From positions 806,001 through 870,000 of the forward strand of contig NZ_CP049933.1 in the NCBI RefSeq assembly GCF_011382985.1: a stretch of 64,000 nt of DNA, written 5' to 3'. Positions 35,711 through 46,906 of the stretch are shown here, one piece after another. Origin of the DNA: Leucobacter coleopterorum. Its GTDB lineage: Bacteria; Actinomycetota; Actinomycetes; Actinomycetales; Microbacteriaceae. The notes beneath the pieces were generated by a model. That model did no database searches and was not told the origin of the DNA. It saw only the letters and a program-made list of their open reading frames with translations. Each line of letters begins with the position of its first letter. Within the stretch, counting starts at the first letter, position 1. The translations under genes and the position numbers were made by a program.

Positions 35711-36646
35711 GTCGCTTGCGGCGATCCCCAAGGCCGATTTCGAGACTGGCAGCGCGGTCGCTATCGGCAAGTTCGATGGAGTCCACTTGGGGCATCAGGC
35801 GATTCTTGCCCGGTTGCTTGAAGCAGCACAGAATAACGGCTCACACTCGGTGGTGTTCACGTTTGCAAACAATCCGCTCAGTTATCTGCGCCCTGAGGTA
35901 TGCCCGCTGCCCCTCATGAGCCGGGAACAGCGCATCGAAGCGCTCTCTGCCGCGGGCGTTGACAACTGTGTGATGGTTGAGTTCGATGAGGCATTTTCAC
36001 AGATTCCCGCCGAAGAATTCGTCGAAAAGATTTTGGTCGGCCGGTTGCGTGCACGACACATCATTATGGGATCCGACTTCAGGTTTGGCTATGGCGGAGT
36101 CGGTGACGCGGATTTGCTACGCAAAATGAGTTCTCGGCTTGGGTTTACCGTCGAAGTTGTCTCGGCAGTGGTTGATTCCGACGCCGGGTGTGTGTCGTCG
36201 ACGCGCGTGCGTCAGGCGATCCTGGCGGGTGACGTAGAGATGGCATCGAACATGATTGGCCGCCCAGTGATGGTGCGCGGAGAAGTGGTACACGGAGATG
36301 CTCGGGGAGAGACCTCGGATTTCCTACCGCCAACCTGGGAGGCCGGATCGAGGGACTTGTGCCGGCTGATGGCGTCTACGCGGGTTTTGTGAGGATCGGC
36401 GACACGCTGCTCCAGGCAGCAATTTCGATCGGCACAAACCCCACGTTTACACCGGATGGCCAATCCCGTGTTGAGGCATTTATTCTCGATTTTGACGAGG
36501 ATATCTACGGCACCATCATTGAGGTGTTCTTCACGCACCGCATTCGCGCGATGGAGCGATTTGACTCGCTCGAGTCTCTTATTGAGCAGATGGACGCGGA
36601 TGTTGTGTTGGCCCGTCGGCTCACAGATGCCGGTTCCACTCCCTGA
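35697..36646 (+). CDS. ribF: Bifunctional riboflavin kinase/FAD synthetase RibF (frame broken once)
   Basis: Makes FMN then FAD. The N-terminal adenylyltransferase has AVAIGKFDGVHLGHQAIL and GSDFRFGYGGVGD plus SSTRVRQAI. The C-terminal flavokinase has GRPVMVRGEVVHGDARGR, then after the lesion LGFPTANL, VYAGFVRI, AISIGTNPTF and ESLIEQMDADVVLAR. GGGG at 36304-36307 must be five. Corrected length is about 316 residues. Essential gene, so the break is probably not real. The 181 bp after it hold no supported gene. Confidence 0.93.
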
Positions 36647-36827
36647 GAATGCGAATTTGCTTTAAGTCGGGCGTGGCCAAGTTGATGATGCTAGTATCGG
36701 CGTAAGGTCGTGTTTCACGAGCAATCCTGGGGTCCCATGCTGCGCATGATGTCAGACTTCGAACTGGTGAACTGCCTGCGTCTCGATAATTCGATGCGAG
36801 TACGCTCTACGCTGATCAGGAGATCCA

Positions 36828-38979
36828 TTGGCAATCAACACTGCCACCCGCGACACTAATACCTCGGGTAAGACACACTCACGCTCAAACGGGCGGCGCA
36901 AACACTCACACAACGAGGGCATCATTCCGCTGCTCGCTCGGGCCGTGCGTGAGGTCGAGGCCGCCACGCAGCGTGGCAAGGCGAATTCCGCGAACCGCAC
37001 GAAGTTCCAGGTGATTGCTCTCCTCATGCGAGAGGAACGCGCGCGTGTCAAGACCACCGAGGGTGTGAGCGATGCTGAGCGCGCCGAGACACTGAAGCGA
37101 CTCGACGGTGTGGCCGCGATCCTTGCTAAGACCGCCGCGCGCGATACGAGCCTCATTACACTTCTTGAGCCGGGTGCGCCCGTAACCGATGCGACTCGCC
37201 AGCTCAAGCGCAAGATGCTAGTGCAGGCGGGCTTCGACTTGCCGGAAGAAGAGAAGGTTGTGCCCGAAGCGGCCCAGACCTATGTTCCGCCGGAGCTCGC
37301 GGAGCGTCAAGTTGAGCCGGTTGGCATCGACTCGCGCCACCGTGCTAACCCGTTCCTCGCTCCAGACCTGTCGGCTCCGCGCCGCCCCACACCGGTTGTG
37401 CGCCTCGCCAACTGGGAACTGCTCGGGCCGCTGCTGAAATCGTTCGAGCAGGGTGGCGGGGGTCTGCCTGCATGACGCTGCCCGAGCCGCCCGTGCCGGA
37501 TCGCCTTGCCCCCCAGGGGCGGAACTCATGAAGCACCAGGCGCGTTTCCTTGCGAGCGTTCGTAACGGCCACCGCAGCTTCCTGCTTGCCGATGAGCCCG
37601 GACTCGGTAAAACAGCGCAGTCGGTGCTCGCAGCGAGCGTTGCGGGTGCCTACCCTCTGCTTGTTGTCGTACCAAACGTCGTCAAGATGAACTGGGCGCG
37701 TGAGGTCGAGCATTGGACTCCTCACCGTAAGGTCACGGTGATTCATGGTGACGGTGTCGACATCGACCCATTCGCCGACGTGTTTGTTGTGAACTACGAG
37801 ATTTTGGATCGCCACCTGAGCTGGATCTCTCGGTTTGGGTTTAGAGGCATGGTCGTTGACGAAGCACACATGATCAAAAATGTGCAGTCGCAGCGTTCAC
37901 GCAACGTGCTTGCGATCGCCGAGAGTATTCGCGAACGCAGCCCAGGTGTTTCCCCGCTGCTGATTGCGCTCACCGGAACTCCGCTCATCAATAGCATTGA
38001 CGATTTCCGCGCTATCTGGAGGTTCCTCGGGTGGACCGAGGCTGACAAGCCCGGACCCGAGTTGATGGCCCGCCTTGAAAACAATGGCTGGACCCCGGCT
38101 GATCCTGGTTTCTATCCCGATGCCCGTCAGAGTGTTATTGATATGGGGATTGTGCGCCGCCGTAAGATCGACGTCGCGGCAGATCTGCCGTCTAAGCGTG
38201 TGGTCGATCTGCCTATCGAGCTCGATGACGAGTTGGGACGCGGTATTCGCGAGGCTGAGGAACAACTTGCTCGTAAGCTCTACGACCGTTTCATCGTGAT
38301 CAAGAATGGCAAACTTGGGGCCAAGCTCAGCGACGAAGCAATCGTTCGTATGGTGTGCATGCAGGAACTCGAAGAATCGAATGCCTCCGCAGACGGCCTA
38401 AACGTGTTTACCATGGTGCGAAAGATCGGTCAGGCAAAGGCTGGGCTGGCCGCTGATTACACCGCGCAGCTTGTGCGGTCGGTTGGCAAGGTTGTCTTCT
38501 TTGCGAAGCACATTGACGTGATGGATCGTGCTGAGGCACTGTTTGCCGAGCGTGGCCTCAAGACGATTTCGGTTCGCGGTGATCAGACCGCAACGTTCCG
38601 TCAGCAGCAGATCGACGCGTTTAACAACGACCCAGATGTTTCCGTGGCAGTGTGCTCTCTTACTGCAGCGGGTGTGGGTGTGAACCTGCAGGCAGCCTCG
38701 AACGTTGTGCTTGCTGAGCTCAGTTGGACTGATGCCGAGCAGACCCAGGCAATCGACCGCGTGCACCGCATTGGCCAGGATGAACCGGTGACGGCATGGC
38801 GCATCGTTGCGGCGCAGACCATCGACGCGAAGATCGCTGAACTTATTGACGGCAAGGCCGGGCTTGCGGCCCGTGCGCTTGACGGTGCTGAGGCGAAGCA
38901 GGAAGATGCCGATTCTGTGCAGCTTGAGTCGCTCATGCACGTGTTGCGGAGGGCTGTGCGCGAGCACGAAGGCCGTTAA
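36828..38979 (+). CDS. SNF2/Rad54-type DEAD-box helicase (frame broken twice)
   Basis: About 716 residues after repair. The first 220 residues are a basic, helical N-terminal region without a recognised fold. The helicase part carries Walker A LADEPGLGKTAQS, DEAH box VVDEAHMIKN, motif III ALTGTPLIN, and C-terminal motifs VAVCSLTAAGVGVNLQAA and QAIDRVHRIGQ. The frame shifts at GGGGG 37458-37462 (six needed) and GGGG 37516-37519 (five needed), joining GGGGSACMTLPEPPVPDRLA with PQGAELMKHQARF. Start TTG 36828 follows AGGAG. Likely a chromatin-remodelling-like ATPase acting on nucleic acids; no linked methylase or nuclease, so a phage-defence role is not supported. Confidence 0.87.
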
Positions 38980-39010
38980 GCTGGACACTCCTGCAAATAG
39001 AGGGGTGCGC

Positions 39011-40048
39011 ATGAAACTCGGAGTCCTGTGTTCCGGCGGCGATAGCCCCGGCATGAACGCTGCCATTCGTGGTGCCGTTCTGCGAGGTGTCGATGTGCAC
39101 GGCTTTGAGATGATCGGCTTCATGGACGGCTGGCGGGGCTTCCACGAGAACGACTGGATTCAACTGGATCGGCTCGCCGTTCGAGGTCTCTCGCCTCTCG
39201 GCGGTGTGATCCTCGGTACGAGTCGCGTGGCGCCGTTTGTCGGGCGACGCGGCGACGACCTCGACCTCACGGAGTTTCGTAAGCGTTTCGCCTCTTACGG
39301 GCTTGACGGCCTACTATTGATCGGTGGTAACGGCACTCAGAACGTTGCGGGCATGTTGAGTGAGGCGGGAATCCCTACCATTGGACTGCCCAAGACCATT
39401 GACAACGACCTGGCTGGCACTGACTACACCTTTGGGTTTGATACAGCGGTGTCTATTGCTGCGGAAGCGATCGATCGTCTGCGCACTACGGGGGAATCAC
39501 ATCGCCGCTGCATGGTGCTTGAGGTCATGGGGCGTGACGCAGGCTGGATCGCGCTGCACGCGGGTATGGCTGGTGGTGCGCAGGTCATGTTGCTGCCGGA
39601 ATACCCTGAGACACTTGAGCAGGTGTGTGAGTGGGTCACCAGTGTTCGGGATCGCGGACGTTCATCGCTCGTGGTGGTGGCAGAGGGGTTCAAGCTTGTT
39701 GGGGCTGACCATGCGGTCACCCGGGAGGGGCTTGACGGGTTCGGTAGGCCTCGGCTTGGCGGCATTGCAGAGGTGCTTGCCCCGCTGATCGAGCAGGTTG
39801 CAGGGATCGAGGCGCGCGCGACAGTGCTCGGCCACGTACAGCGAGGCGGATCACCCACAGCGTTTGACAGGGTTCTGGCCACCCGCACGGGTACGGCAGC
39901 GGCGGATGCAGTCCTTGGCGGAGAATGGGGCGCGCTGGCGGCTCTGCGTGGTGACCGTATTGAGATGGTGCCCTTTACGGAGATCGCGGACCGTCTGAAA
40001 GTGGTTCCAGAGGAACGTTACGCCGCCGTGCGCCTTAACTTCGGCTAA
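39011..40048 (+). CDS. pfkA: 6-phosphofructokinase
   Basis: 345 residues: VLCSGGDSPGMNAAIRG, nucleotide region LLLIGGNGTQNVAGML, catalytic GLPKTIDNDLAGTDYTFGFDTA, MEVMGRDAGWIALHA-type and AEGFKL, and HVQRGGSPTAFDR. By E. coli numbering Gly104 (ATP type) is combined with Lys124 (PPi-like), a mix known in actinobacterial ATP-dependent enzymes. The usual metal-binding Asp103 is Asn here. ATG 39011 follows AGAGGGG. Intact. Confidence 0.92.
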   Translation: MKLGVLCSGGDSPGMNAAIRGAVLRGVDVHGFEMIGFMDGWRGFHENDWIQLDRLAVRGLSPLGGVILGTSRVAPFVGRRGDDLDLTEFRKRFASYGLDGLLLIGGNGTQNVAGMLSEAGIPTIGLPKTIDNDLAGTDYTFGFDTAVSIAAEAIDRLRTTGESHRRCMVLEVMGRDAGWIALHAGMAGGAQVMLLPEYPETLEQVCEWVTSVRDRGRSSLVVVAEGFKLVGADHAVTREGLDGFGRPRLGGIAEVLAPLIEQVAGIEARATVLGHVQRGGSPTAFDRVLATRTGTAAADAVLGGEWGALAALRGDRIEMVPFTEIADRLKVVPEERYAAVRLNFG

Positions 40049-40320
40049 ACGGCGAGACGATCCTGCACGTCACGCAGCGAAGGGTTTGTGGCAGAGGTGC
40101 CGTCGGGGAAAATGACCGTGGGAACAACTGCGTCACCGCCATTCAGGGTCTTCACCAACTCTTCGGTGCCCGCAACTGCTTCGATATCGACCTCGGTGTA
40201 GCCGACCCCTGTCTTATCGAGCATGAGCTTGAGGCGCTTGCAGTAGCTGCACCATTCGGTTGAGAACATGGTGATTGTTCCCTCAGCGGGGATGAAGTCT
40301 GAAACCTGCGCAGTGTTCAA
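40045..40320 (-). CDS. mrx1: Mycoredoxin-type glutaredoxin
   Basis: 91 residues, thioredoxin fold with active site MFSTEWCSYCKRL (Cys-X2-Cys), cis-Pro in DAVVPTVIFPDG and C-terminal ATNPSLRDVQDRL. Mycoredoxins reduce mycothiol mixed disulfides; presence of mca in this window supports mycothiol chemistry in this organism. TTG start with GGGAGG 5-6 nt upstream. Its stop overlaps the convergent pfkA stop by 4 bp. Confidence 0.82.
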   Translation of the reverse strand: MNTAQVSDFIPAEGTITMFSTEWCSYCKRLKLMLDKTGVGYTEVDIEAVAGTEELVKTLNGGDAVVPTVIFPDGTSATNPSLRDVQDRLAV

Positions 40321-40462
40321 TTGAGGCCTCCCTTTTTGGTCGTTGATCGGCTAGTTTACGCTGCAAAGCTGGTTCAAGCATGAGTGGTGAAATAACAAGA
40401 AACAGGTAAACAAATTGTGAACACGCGCTGTCAGCTTGACCTCTTCTGAACGAGGTGAAACT

Positions 40463-41902
40463 ATGAGTGTGACGCGCGCGTTGATCCAGATTCCGCTGAA
40501 CGTTTGGGGGCAATCTGGTGAAAGGTTTGCGCGTTTTTCAGGATCGCTGACTCCGAACGAAAGATGCCGGGTGGAACTCACCATCGTCGTGCTGCTGGTT
40601 ATTGTGCTGGCACTTTTTTTTGACTTCACTAACGGCTTTCACGACACCGCAAACGCGATGGCTACGCCCATCGCCACCGGTGCCCTGAAACCAAAGACCG
40701 CGGTGTTGCTCGCCGCTATTTTGAACCTGATAGGCGCGTTCCTCTCAACCGAGGTCGCAAAGACAATCTCTGGGGGCCTCATTAATGAGGGCTCCGGCGG
40801 TGTGTTGATCAGCCCCGAAATCATTTTCGCTGGTCTGATCGGCGCCATCGTCTGGAACCTCGTGACCTGGCTCTACGGGCTGCCCTCGAGTTCTTCACAC
40901 GCGCTTTTTGGTGGCCTGATCGGGGCCGCGATCGTAGGTTTTGGGTTCGCTGCAATCAACGGCGGAGTATTCCTCTCCAAAATCATTATTCCGGCCCTTG
41001 CCGCGCCGCTGACCGCTGGCCTCGTCGCGTTCACGGCTACCAAGGTCGCGTACGCGATTACTCGGCGTCACGACGGCAAGAAAGACGGTCGTGGCCGCTT
41101 CAGACATGCGCAAATCGCCTCCTCCTCGTTGATCGCACTGGCGCACGGCACAAATGACGCGCAGAAGACGATGGGTGTTATTACCCTGACGCTCGTTGCT
41201 GCGAATCAGCAGGAACCGGGCACCGGCCCGCACCTCTGGGTCGTTATCACCTGTGCCCTCGCCATCGCAATTGGTACGTACACGGGTGGGTGGCGAATTA
41301 TTCGCACCCTCGGTGCTGGCCTCACCCAGGTCAAGCCAGCACAGGGTTTTGCGGCTGAGACCAGCACGGCCGCCACGATCCTCGCCTCGACCCACCTCGG
41401 TTTTGCGCTGTCGACGACACAGGTCGCTTCCGGATCTGTGATTGGCTCAGGCCTTGGGCGACGCGGTTCGAGTGTGCGTTGGCGCACCGTTGGTCGCATC
41501 GTGTCGGGCTGGCTCTTTACGCTTCCCGCAGCCGGCGCTGTTGGTGCTGTTGCTGCCTTGATCGCACATCTCGGAATGGTCGGTGTGATTATCGACTCGA
41601 TTCTTGGGTTTGGGTTTATTCTGTTCATCTTCTGGCGCTCAAATCGCAACAGGGTCGATGCTTCGAACGCAATCGCCGTGCCAGATGTCGCAGAGTCAGG
41701 TTATGCGGTGCGGATCCGCAAGTCGAAGATCAAGCGAGTAAAGACCGAGACTGGAACACTTCCTCCCTTGACCACAGTGGCGCAGACGGCGGCCCGTGAG
41801 GACGTCGCTGCACGTGAGGCTGAGCGAGAGGCGGCGCTCGAGGAGAGCGCGGCGAAGACTGACAGCCACAGCCAGAGCGATACGAAGAGAGATGCACGAT
41901 GA
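40463..41902 (+). CDS. pit: Low-affinity inorganic phosphate transporter PitA
   Basis: Pit-family metal-phosphate:H+ symporter, about 479 residues and 10 or more helices. Family repeats: FFDFTNGFHDTANAMAT and ALAHGTNDAQKTMG (the two inverted Pit signatures), LPSSSSHALFGGLIG and STTQVASGSVIGSG. A GAGGTG ribosome site supports ATG 40463, but homologs usually begin at the equivalent of GTG 40571 (VELTIVVLLVI), so the first 36 residues are uncertain. The C-terminal cytoplasmic tail is Glu/Ala/Lys-rich. Overlaps the next small membrane gene by 4 nt. Confidence 0.92.
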   Translation: MSVTRALIQIPLNVWGQSGERFARFSGSLTPNERCRVELTIVVLLVIVLALFFDFTNGFHDTANAMATPIATGALKPKTAVLLAAILNLIGAFLSTEVAKTISGGLINEGSGGVLISPEIIFAGLIGAIVWNLVTWLYGLPSSSSHALFGGLIGAAIVGFGFAAINGGVFLSKIIIPALAAPLTAGLVAFTATKVAYAITRRHDGKKDGRGRFRHAQIASSSLIALAHGTNDAQKTMGVITLTLVAANQQEPGTGPHLWVVITCALAIAIGTYTGGWRIIRTLGAGLTQVKPAQGFAAETSTAATILASTHLGFALSTTQVASGSVIGSGLGRRGSSVRWRTVGRIVSGWLFTLPAAGAVGAVAALIAHLGMVGVIIDSILGFGFILFIFWRSNRNRVDASNAIAVPDVAESGYAVRIRKSKIKRVKTETGTLPPLTTVAQTAAREDVAAREAEREAALEESAAKTDSHSQSDTKRDAR

Positions 41903-42183
41903 TTGACTGGGGCGCATTTCTGGTTGTTTTCGTAGCGGCACTCTCCTCCGCTGTGTTTGTTGTAGCGCTGTACTCATTTGGCATCCGGTTTCTCGCGACG
42001 CCCGCGCGTCAACCAGAGGGGAGCCTCTCGTCAAGTGGGCCGTCACGTGACGATGAGGACGACGACGTTGACGATCTCGATCGCCCTCGCTGGGCCACCG
42101 TCGCGGCCTACACATGCTTTGGTCTGTCGGTTATCGCGGTGCTCGTGGGCATCTATCTGATTGTGCCGGCGCTGCACGGCTAA
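41899..42183 (+). CDS. Small two-helix membrane protein coupled to pit
   Basis: 94 residues: helix FLVVFVAALSSAVFVVALYS, an acidic loop RDDEDDDVDDLD, then a second helix ending GIYLIVPALHG. Start overlaps the pit stop by 4 nt. Such proteins commonly follow pit in actinobacteria; function unknown, possibly an accessory or topology partner. Confidence 0.75.
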   Translation: MIDWGAFLVVFVAALSSAVFVVALYSFGIRFLATPARQPEGSLSSSGPSRDDEDDDVDDLDRPRWATVAAYTCFGLSVIAVLVGIYLIVPALHG

Positions 42184-42229
42184 CCTGCCGATTTTACAGC
42201 CAGCACTTGGGAAGAACAGCCGGGGCGAG

Positions 42230-42235
42230 TAGCCT
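42230..42235 (+). promoter_or_regulatory. Leaderless -10 of the aldehyde dehydrogenase gene
   Basis: TAGCCT, GGGCGC, then ATG 42242. Confidence 0.6.
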
Positions 42236-42241
42236 GGGCGC

Positions 42242-43619
<1,378 letters not shown>

Positions 43620-43688
43620 GGCGCTGGTTGGGCAAACTGCTGTAGCGGTTCCTGAATGCCGGTGAGCAAGTGAGCATATGCTGATCGG

Positions 43689-43694
43689 TAGGAT
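43689..43694 (+). promoter_or_regulatory. Leaderless -10 of the AI-2E-family permease gene
   Basis: TAGGAT, TGTGTC, then GTG 43701. Confidence 0.65.
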
Positions 43695-43700
43695 TGTGTC

Positions 43701-44900
43701 GTGGAAGAACACAACAGCGAGAGCAAACCCGGGGTGCCCGAGATCACTGCCGATGAGCTGCCACTTGGCGTTCGCGTGGCGGCTGCCTGGTCGTGGCGCC
43801 TGATTATTATCGGGCTTGCCTTCGCCGGGTTCCTGTGGCTCATCGTTCAGGTGCGGATCATTGTGATTCCGCTGCTCATCGCGATCTTGCTGACTGCCCT
43901 GCTTAATCCGGTTGTGCACTGGTTTGAGCGGCGCGGGGCCCCGCGCTGGCTCGGCGTGATTATCGCGCTAGCCGTGTTTATTGCGTCGGTGTGGATTCTC
44001 GTCACCCTTATTGTGACGCAACTGCGCAGCGGATTCTCTGACCTTGCGCAGCGCTCCGAAGAAGTGTGGTGGGAGTTTCTGCACTGGATTGAGGGCAGCT
44101 CGTTCGGTTTCTCCGCTGACCAACTCGACGGGTTTGTCGCGCAGATTATGAAGACGGTCGAGGGACACCAGGGCGAGATCTGGAGCGGCGCACTCGGCGT
44201 TGCCACCACCGCCGGGCAAGTCATTACCGGCAGCCTACTGACGCTCTTTTCTCTCATCTTTATGCTGATCGACGGCAAACGTATTTGGTACTGGGTGCTC
44301 GGCTTTTTGCCGGCTAAAGCTCACGCCCCAGTCGACGCCGCTGGCATCTCTGGCTGGATCTCGGTCGGGCAGTATGTGCGTGTGCAGATCTTCGTGGCAT
44401 TTGTTGACGCGGTCGGCATCGGTGTCGGCGCAGCGTTGCTCGGGGTGCCGCTTCCGATCCCGATCGGTATTTTGGTGTTCCTCGGATCCTTCATTCCATT
44501 CCTCGGTGCGATCTCGACCGGCCTGCTGGCCGCGTTTATCGCCTTGATCTACAACGGACCGGTCAACGCGCTTGTCATGCTGGGCGTTGTGATCCTGGTC
44601 AACCAGATTGAGGGGCACGTGCTGCAGCCGCTCGTGATGGGCAGTGCCGTAAAGGTGCACCCGCTTGGTGTTGTGCTCGCCGTGTCGACGGGTGCATTGG
44701 TAGCCGGGATCCCTGGCGCACTGTTTGCGGTGCCGCTCGCGGCGGCGGCCAACTCGATTGTGAACGTGCTGGTCAGTAAAGAGTGGACTCCGGGAACCGA
44801 TCCCGTTGCCGATTACCACCGAAGCGCCAAGATTCACCAAAAAGCCAAACACCGAGCCCGCATTGTCTCGCGTCTGCAACGCAAGGGAGCAAACTCATGA
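43701..44900 (+). CDS. AI-2E family transporter (PF01594)
   Basis: 399 residues, about 8 helices: LIVQVRIIVIPLLIAILLTALLNP-type start in pieces, GAPRWLGVIIALAVF, the central large periplasm-side helix region, and the C-terminal signature VNQIEGHVLQPLVMGSAVKVHPL and FAVPLAAA. Family members export small molecules or act as Na+/H+ antiporters; autoinducer transport is not implied. Overlaps ilvA by 4 nt. Intact. Confidence 0.9.
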   Translation: MEEHNSESKPGVPEITADELPLGVRVAAAWSWRLIIIGLAFAGFLWLIVQVRIIVIPLLIAILLTALLNPVVHWFERRGAPRWLGVIIALAVFIASVWILVTLIVTQLRSGFSDLAQRSEEVWWEFLHWIEGSSFGFSADQLDGFVAQIMKTVEGHQGEIWSGALGVATTAGQVITGSLLTLFSLIFMLIDGKRIWYWVLGFLPAKAHAPVDAAGISGWISVGQYVRVQIFVAFVDAVGIGVGAALLGVPLPIPIGILVFLGSFIPFLGAISTGLLAAFIALIYNGPVNALVMLGVVILVNQIEGHVLQPLVMGSAVKVHPLGVVLAVSTGALVAGIPGALFAVPLAAAANSIVNVLVSKEWTPGTDPVADYHRSAKIHQKAKHRARIVSRLQRKGANS

Positions 44901-46138
44901 TCCAAACATTCGCGCCCACCCTCGCATCGTTCGAGCGTGCGTTGAAGAAGGTGCACGAGGTCACACAGCGCACCCCACTGGAGTCGTCGCGATTTCTTGC
45001 CGACGTACTGGGAGTGCCTCAGGTCTACCTCAAGTGTGAGAACCTGCAGCGCACCGGCGCGTATAAGCTTCGTGGAGCCTATAATCATCTGTCTCAGCTG
45101 AGCGACGAACAGAAGGCGCGCGGGGTTGTAGCGGCCTCCGCGGGTAACCATGCTCAGGGGGTGGCTTTTGCGGCGCGAGAGCTCGGCATCAAAGCCACCA
45201 TCTTTACGCCCCTGGGAGTTGCCCTGCCGAAGCTGCAGGCAACGCGCAACTACGGCGCCGAGGTCATTCTGCACGGCAACACTTTCAATGAAACCAACGA
45301 GGCCGCGCAAGCGTTTGTGCGCGAGACCGGTGCGCACTTCGTGCCCCCGTTTGACGACGAAGCCGTGATCGAGGGGCAGGGGACTGTGGCCCTTGAGATG
45401 TTCGCTGACGCGCCCGATATCGAAACCCTCGTGGTGCCGATCGGTGGCGGTGGTCTGATCGCCGGTGTTGCCGTCGTCGCGAAACTGATTGCGGACCGTC
45501 AGGGGCGTCCGATGCGGGTTATCGGCGTGCAAGCTGAGAATGCCGCTGCTTACCCCGACTCGTTGCGCATGGGCGAGCCAGTCACTATCGCCACCAAGCC
45601 GACGATCGCCGACGGTATCGCCGTGGCACGGCCGGGTGAACTGAACTTCGAGATTATTCGTGACTACGTCGATGAGGTTGTCACCGTCAGCGACGACGAC
45701 ATTGCTCGTGCGATCGTTTTGCTGCTCGAGCGGGCCAAACTTGTTGTAGAACCCGCTGGTGCTTCCGGAGTTGCCGCGATGCTCGCGGGTAAGATCGAGG
45801 CTACCGGTGTGACGGCCACGATCCTCTCCGGCGGCAACATCGACCCGCTGCTGTTGCAGCGCGTGATTGGACACGGCCTTGCGGCAGCTGACCGATACCT
45901 CAAGCTGAGGATTCTGCTGCCTGATATTCCAGGGCAGTTGGTGCGCACTGCCACTATCGTTGCCGAGAACAATGCGAACGTGGTGGAGGTGATCCACACG
46001 CGGCACGCGACAGAGCTTCCGATCAGCGAGGTGGAACTGGAACTGCACGTTGAAACGCGTGGACTTGAGCACGGTGAACGGGTTGTGCAGGCGTTGCGTG
46101 AAGCTGGATACTCGGTGCGGGTCGGCGAGAAATACTGA
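44897..46138 (+). CDS. ilvA: Threonine ammonia-lyase IlvA
   Basis: PLP enzyme converting threonine to 2-oxobutanoate, first step to isoleucine. 413 residues: PLP lysine in CENLQRTGAYKLRGAYN, ASAGNHAQGVAFAAREL, phosphate-binding VVPIGGGGLIAGVA, and a C-terminal ACT-like domain beginning LRILLPDIPGQLVRTATIV. This is the medium-length form with a single ACT-type domain. Translationally coupled to the permease gene upstream. Intact. Confidence 0.93.
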   Translation: MIQTFAPTLASFERALKKVHEVTQRTPLESSRFLADVLGVPQVYLKCENLQRTGAYKLRGAYNHLSQLSDEQKARGVVAASAGNHAQGVAFAARELGIKATIFTPLGVALPKLQATRNYGAEVILHGNTFNETNEAAQAFVRETGAHFVPPFDDEAVIEGQGTVALEMFADAPDIETLVVPIGGGGLIAGVAVVAKLIADRQGRPMRVIGVQAENAAAYPDSLRMGEPVTIATKPTIADGIAVARPGELNFEIIRDYVDEVVTVSDDDIARAIVLLLERAKLVVEPAGASGVAAMLAGKIEATGVTATILSGGNIDPLLLQRVIGHGLAAADRYLKLRILLPDIPGQLVRTATIVAENNANVVEVIHTRHATELPISEVELELHVETRGLEHGERVVQALREAGYSVRVGEKY

Positions 46139-46163
46139 TTCGAAGAGCCCGGAGGCGCTGTTT

Positions 46164-46772
46164 TTAAGCGCTCTGTGGCGGTAGCGGCGCGCCCGCTTGG
46201 GTAGCGTAGACCCTGATTGCGCGAAGTGCGTCTGGCACGGTGATGCTGCCACCCGCGACGATGTGCAGGCCGTAGGCGTCTTCGAGCGCCACAAAGTTCA
46301 TTGCGGTGTCGTCTAGTGGGCCGGTGAGCGAGAATTCCCCGCTCGCCACACCCTCAGTGAGGATGTGGCGATACAGCGTGAGTTGCTCGCTGTAAAGCTT
46401 CTGCACCAGCTCATCGTGCAGGGGAGACTTTCCGGCGAGTACGTCGAACTCGTACAGCAACCGCATCAGGGCGTCCTCCGGGCCCCGCGGAAGGCCCGCT
46501 TCGATAGCGGTGGCGAGTTTCTCGGCGGCGCTCACCCGTTGTGTCACAAGAGCGGCGCGTTCCTCACCGACGCGCGCCATGCCCGCAGCGTGTGCCTCAA
46601 CGAGGATCGCTTCAAGATCGTCGTAGTAGTACAGCAGTGCGCCACGTGTCACCCCTGCTTGGTTCGCCACATCGGTGAGCGACAGGTTGCGTAGCCCGTG
46701 CTCGGCCGCCGCATCGAGTGCGGCATCAATGACTTCTCGGCGGCGCTGTTTCTGGGTGCTCGGACGTGCCAT
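46164..46772 (-). CDS. TetR-family repressor
   Basis: 202 residues: N-terminal HTH with LSLTDVANQAGVTRGALLYYYDD, then a helical ligand domain of the BetI-like type. ATG 46772 gives MARPSTQKQRR, a normal basic start. Divergent from the amidohydrolase-permease operon, with AT-rich overlapping palindromes between them, so it very likely represses that operon and itself. Ligand unknown. Confidence 0.9.
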   Translation of the reverse strand: MARPSTQKQRRREVIDAALDAAAEHGLRNLSLTDVANQAGVTRGALLYYYDDLEAILVEAHAAGMARVGEERAALVTQRVSAAEKLATAIEAGLPRGPEDALMRLLYEFDVLAGKSPLHDELVQKLYSEQLTLYRHILTEGVASGEFSLTGPLDDTAMNFVALEDAYGLHIVAGGSITVPDALRAIRVYATQAGAPLPPQSA

Positions 46773-46824
46773 GTTAGCCAGTATGGCAGTTGGGGCGGCG
46801 GAGTCGCTGACCCAATCGAGTTTC

Positions 46825-46830
46825 TTGACA
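46825..46830 (+). promoter_or_regulatory. -35 element of the amidohydrolase operon
   Basis: Perfect TTGACA. The -10 would fall within the TetR-type palindromes at about 46848, so repressor binding would block the promoter. Confidence 0.45.
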
Positions 46831-46835
46831 TTTGC

Positions 46836-46860
46836 GTAAATTAATTTACTCTTGAGTAAA
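46836..46860. promoter_or_regulatory. Overlapping palindromic operators, probable TetR site
   Basis: GTAAATTAATTTAC (46836-46849) is a perfect 14-bp palindrome and overlaps TTTACTCTTGAGTAAA (46845-46860), a perfect 7-bp inverted repeat. The result is three alternating half-sites GTAAA/TTTAC/GTAAA in the TetR-amidohydrolase gap. Confidence 0.7.
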
Positions 46861-46906
46861 AGAACTCGTCCGCACCCAGCGCGGACCTGAATAAGCAGGA
46901 GTAGAC

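Noticed and set aside
36828..38979. Two separate genes: an N-terminal unknown protein and a helicase
   Set aside because: Restoring one base in each of two G runs joins them without gap into one protein of normal architecture.
36828..38979. SNF2 helicase as a phage-defence (DISARM- or type I-like) component
   Set aside because: No methylase, nuclease or other defence gene is near; neighbours are housekeeping genes.
44834..46294. A 486-codon open frame on the minus strand opposite ilvA
   Set aside because: It is fully antisense to an intact, clearly conserved threonine ammonia-lyase, shows no domain pattern, and long antisense frames are common in GC-rich DNA.
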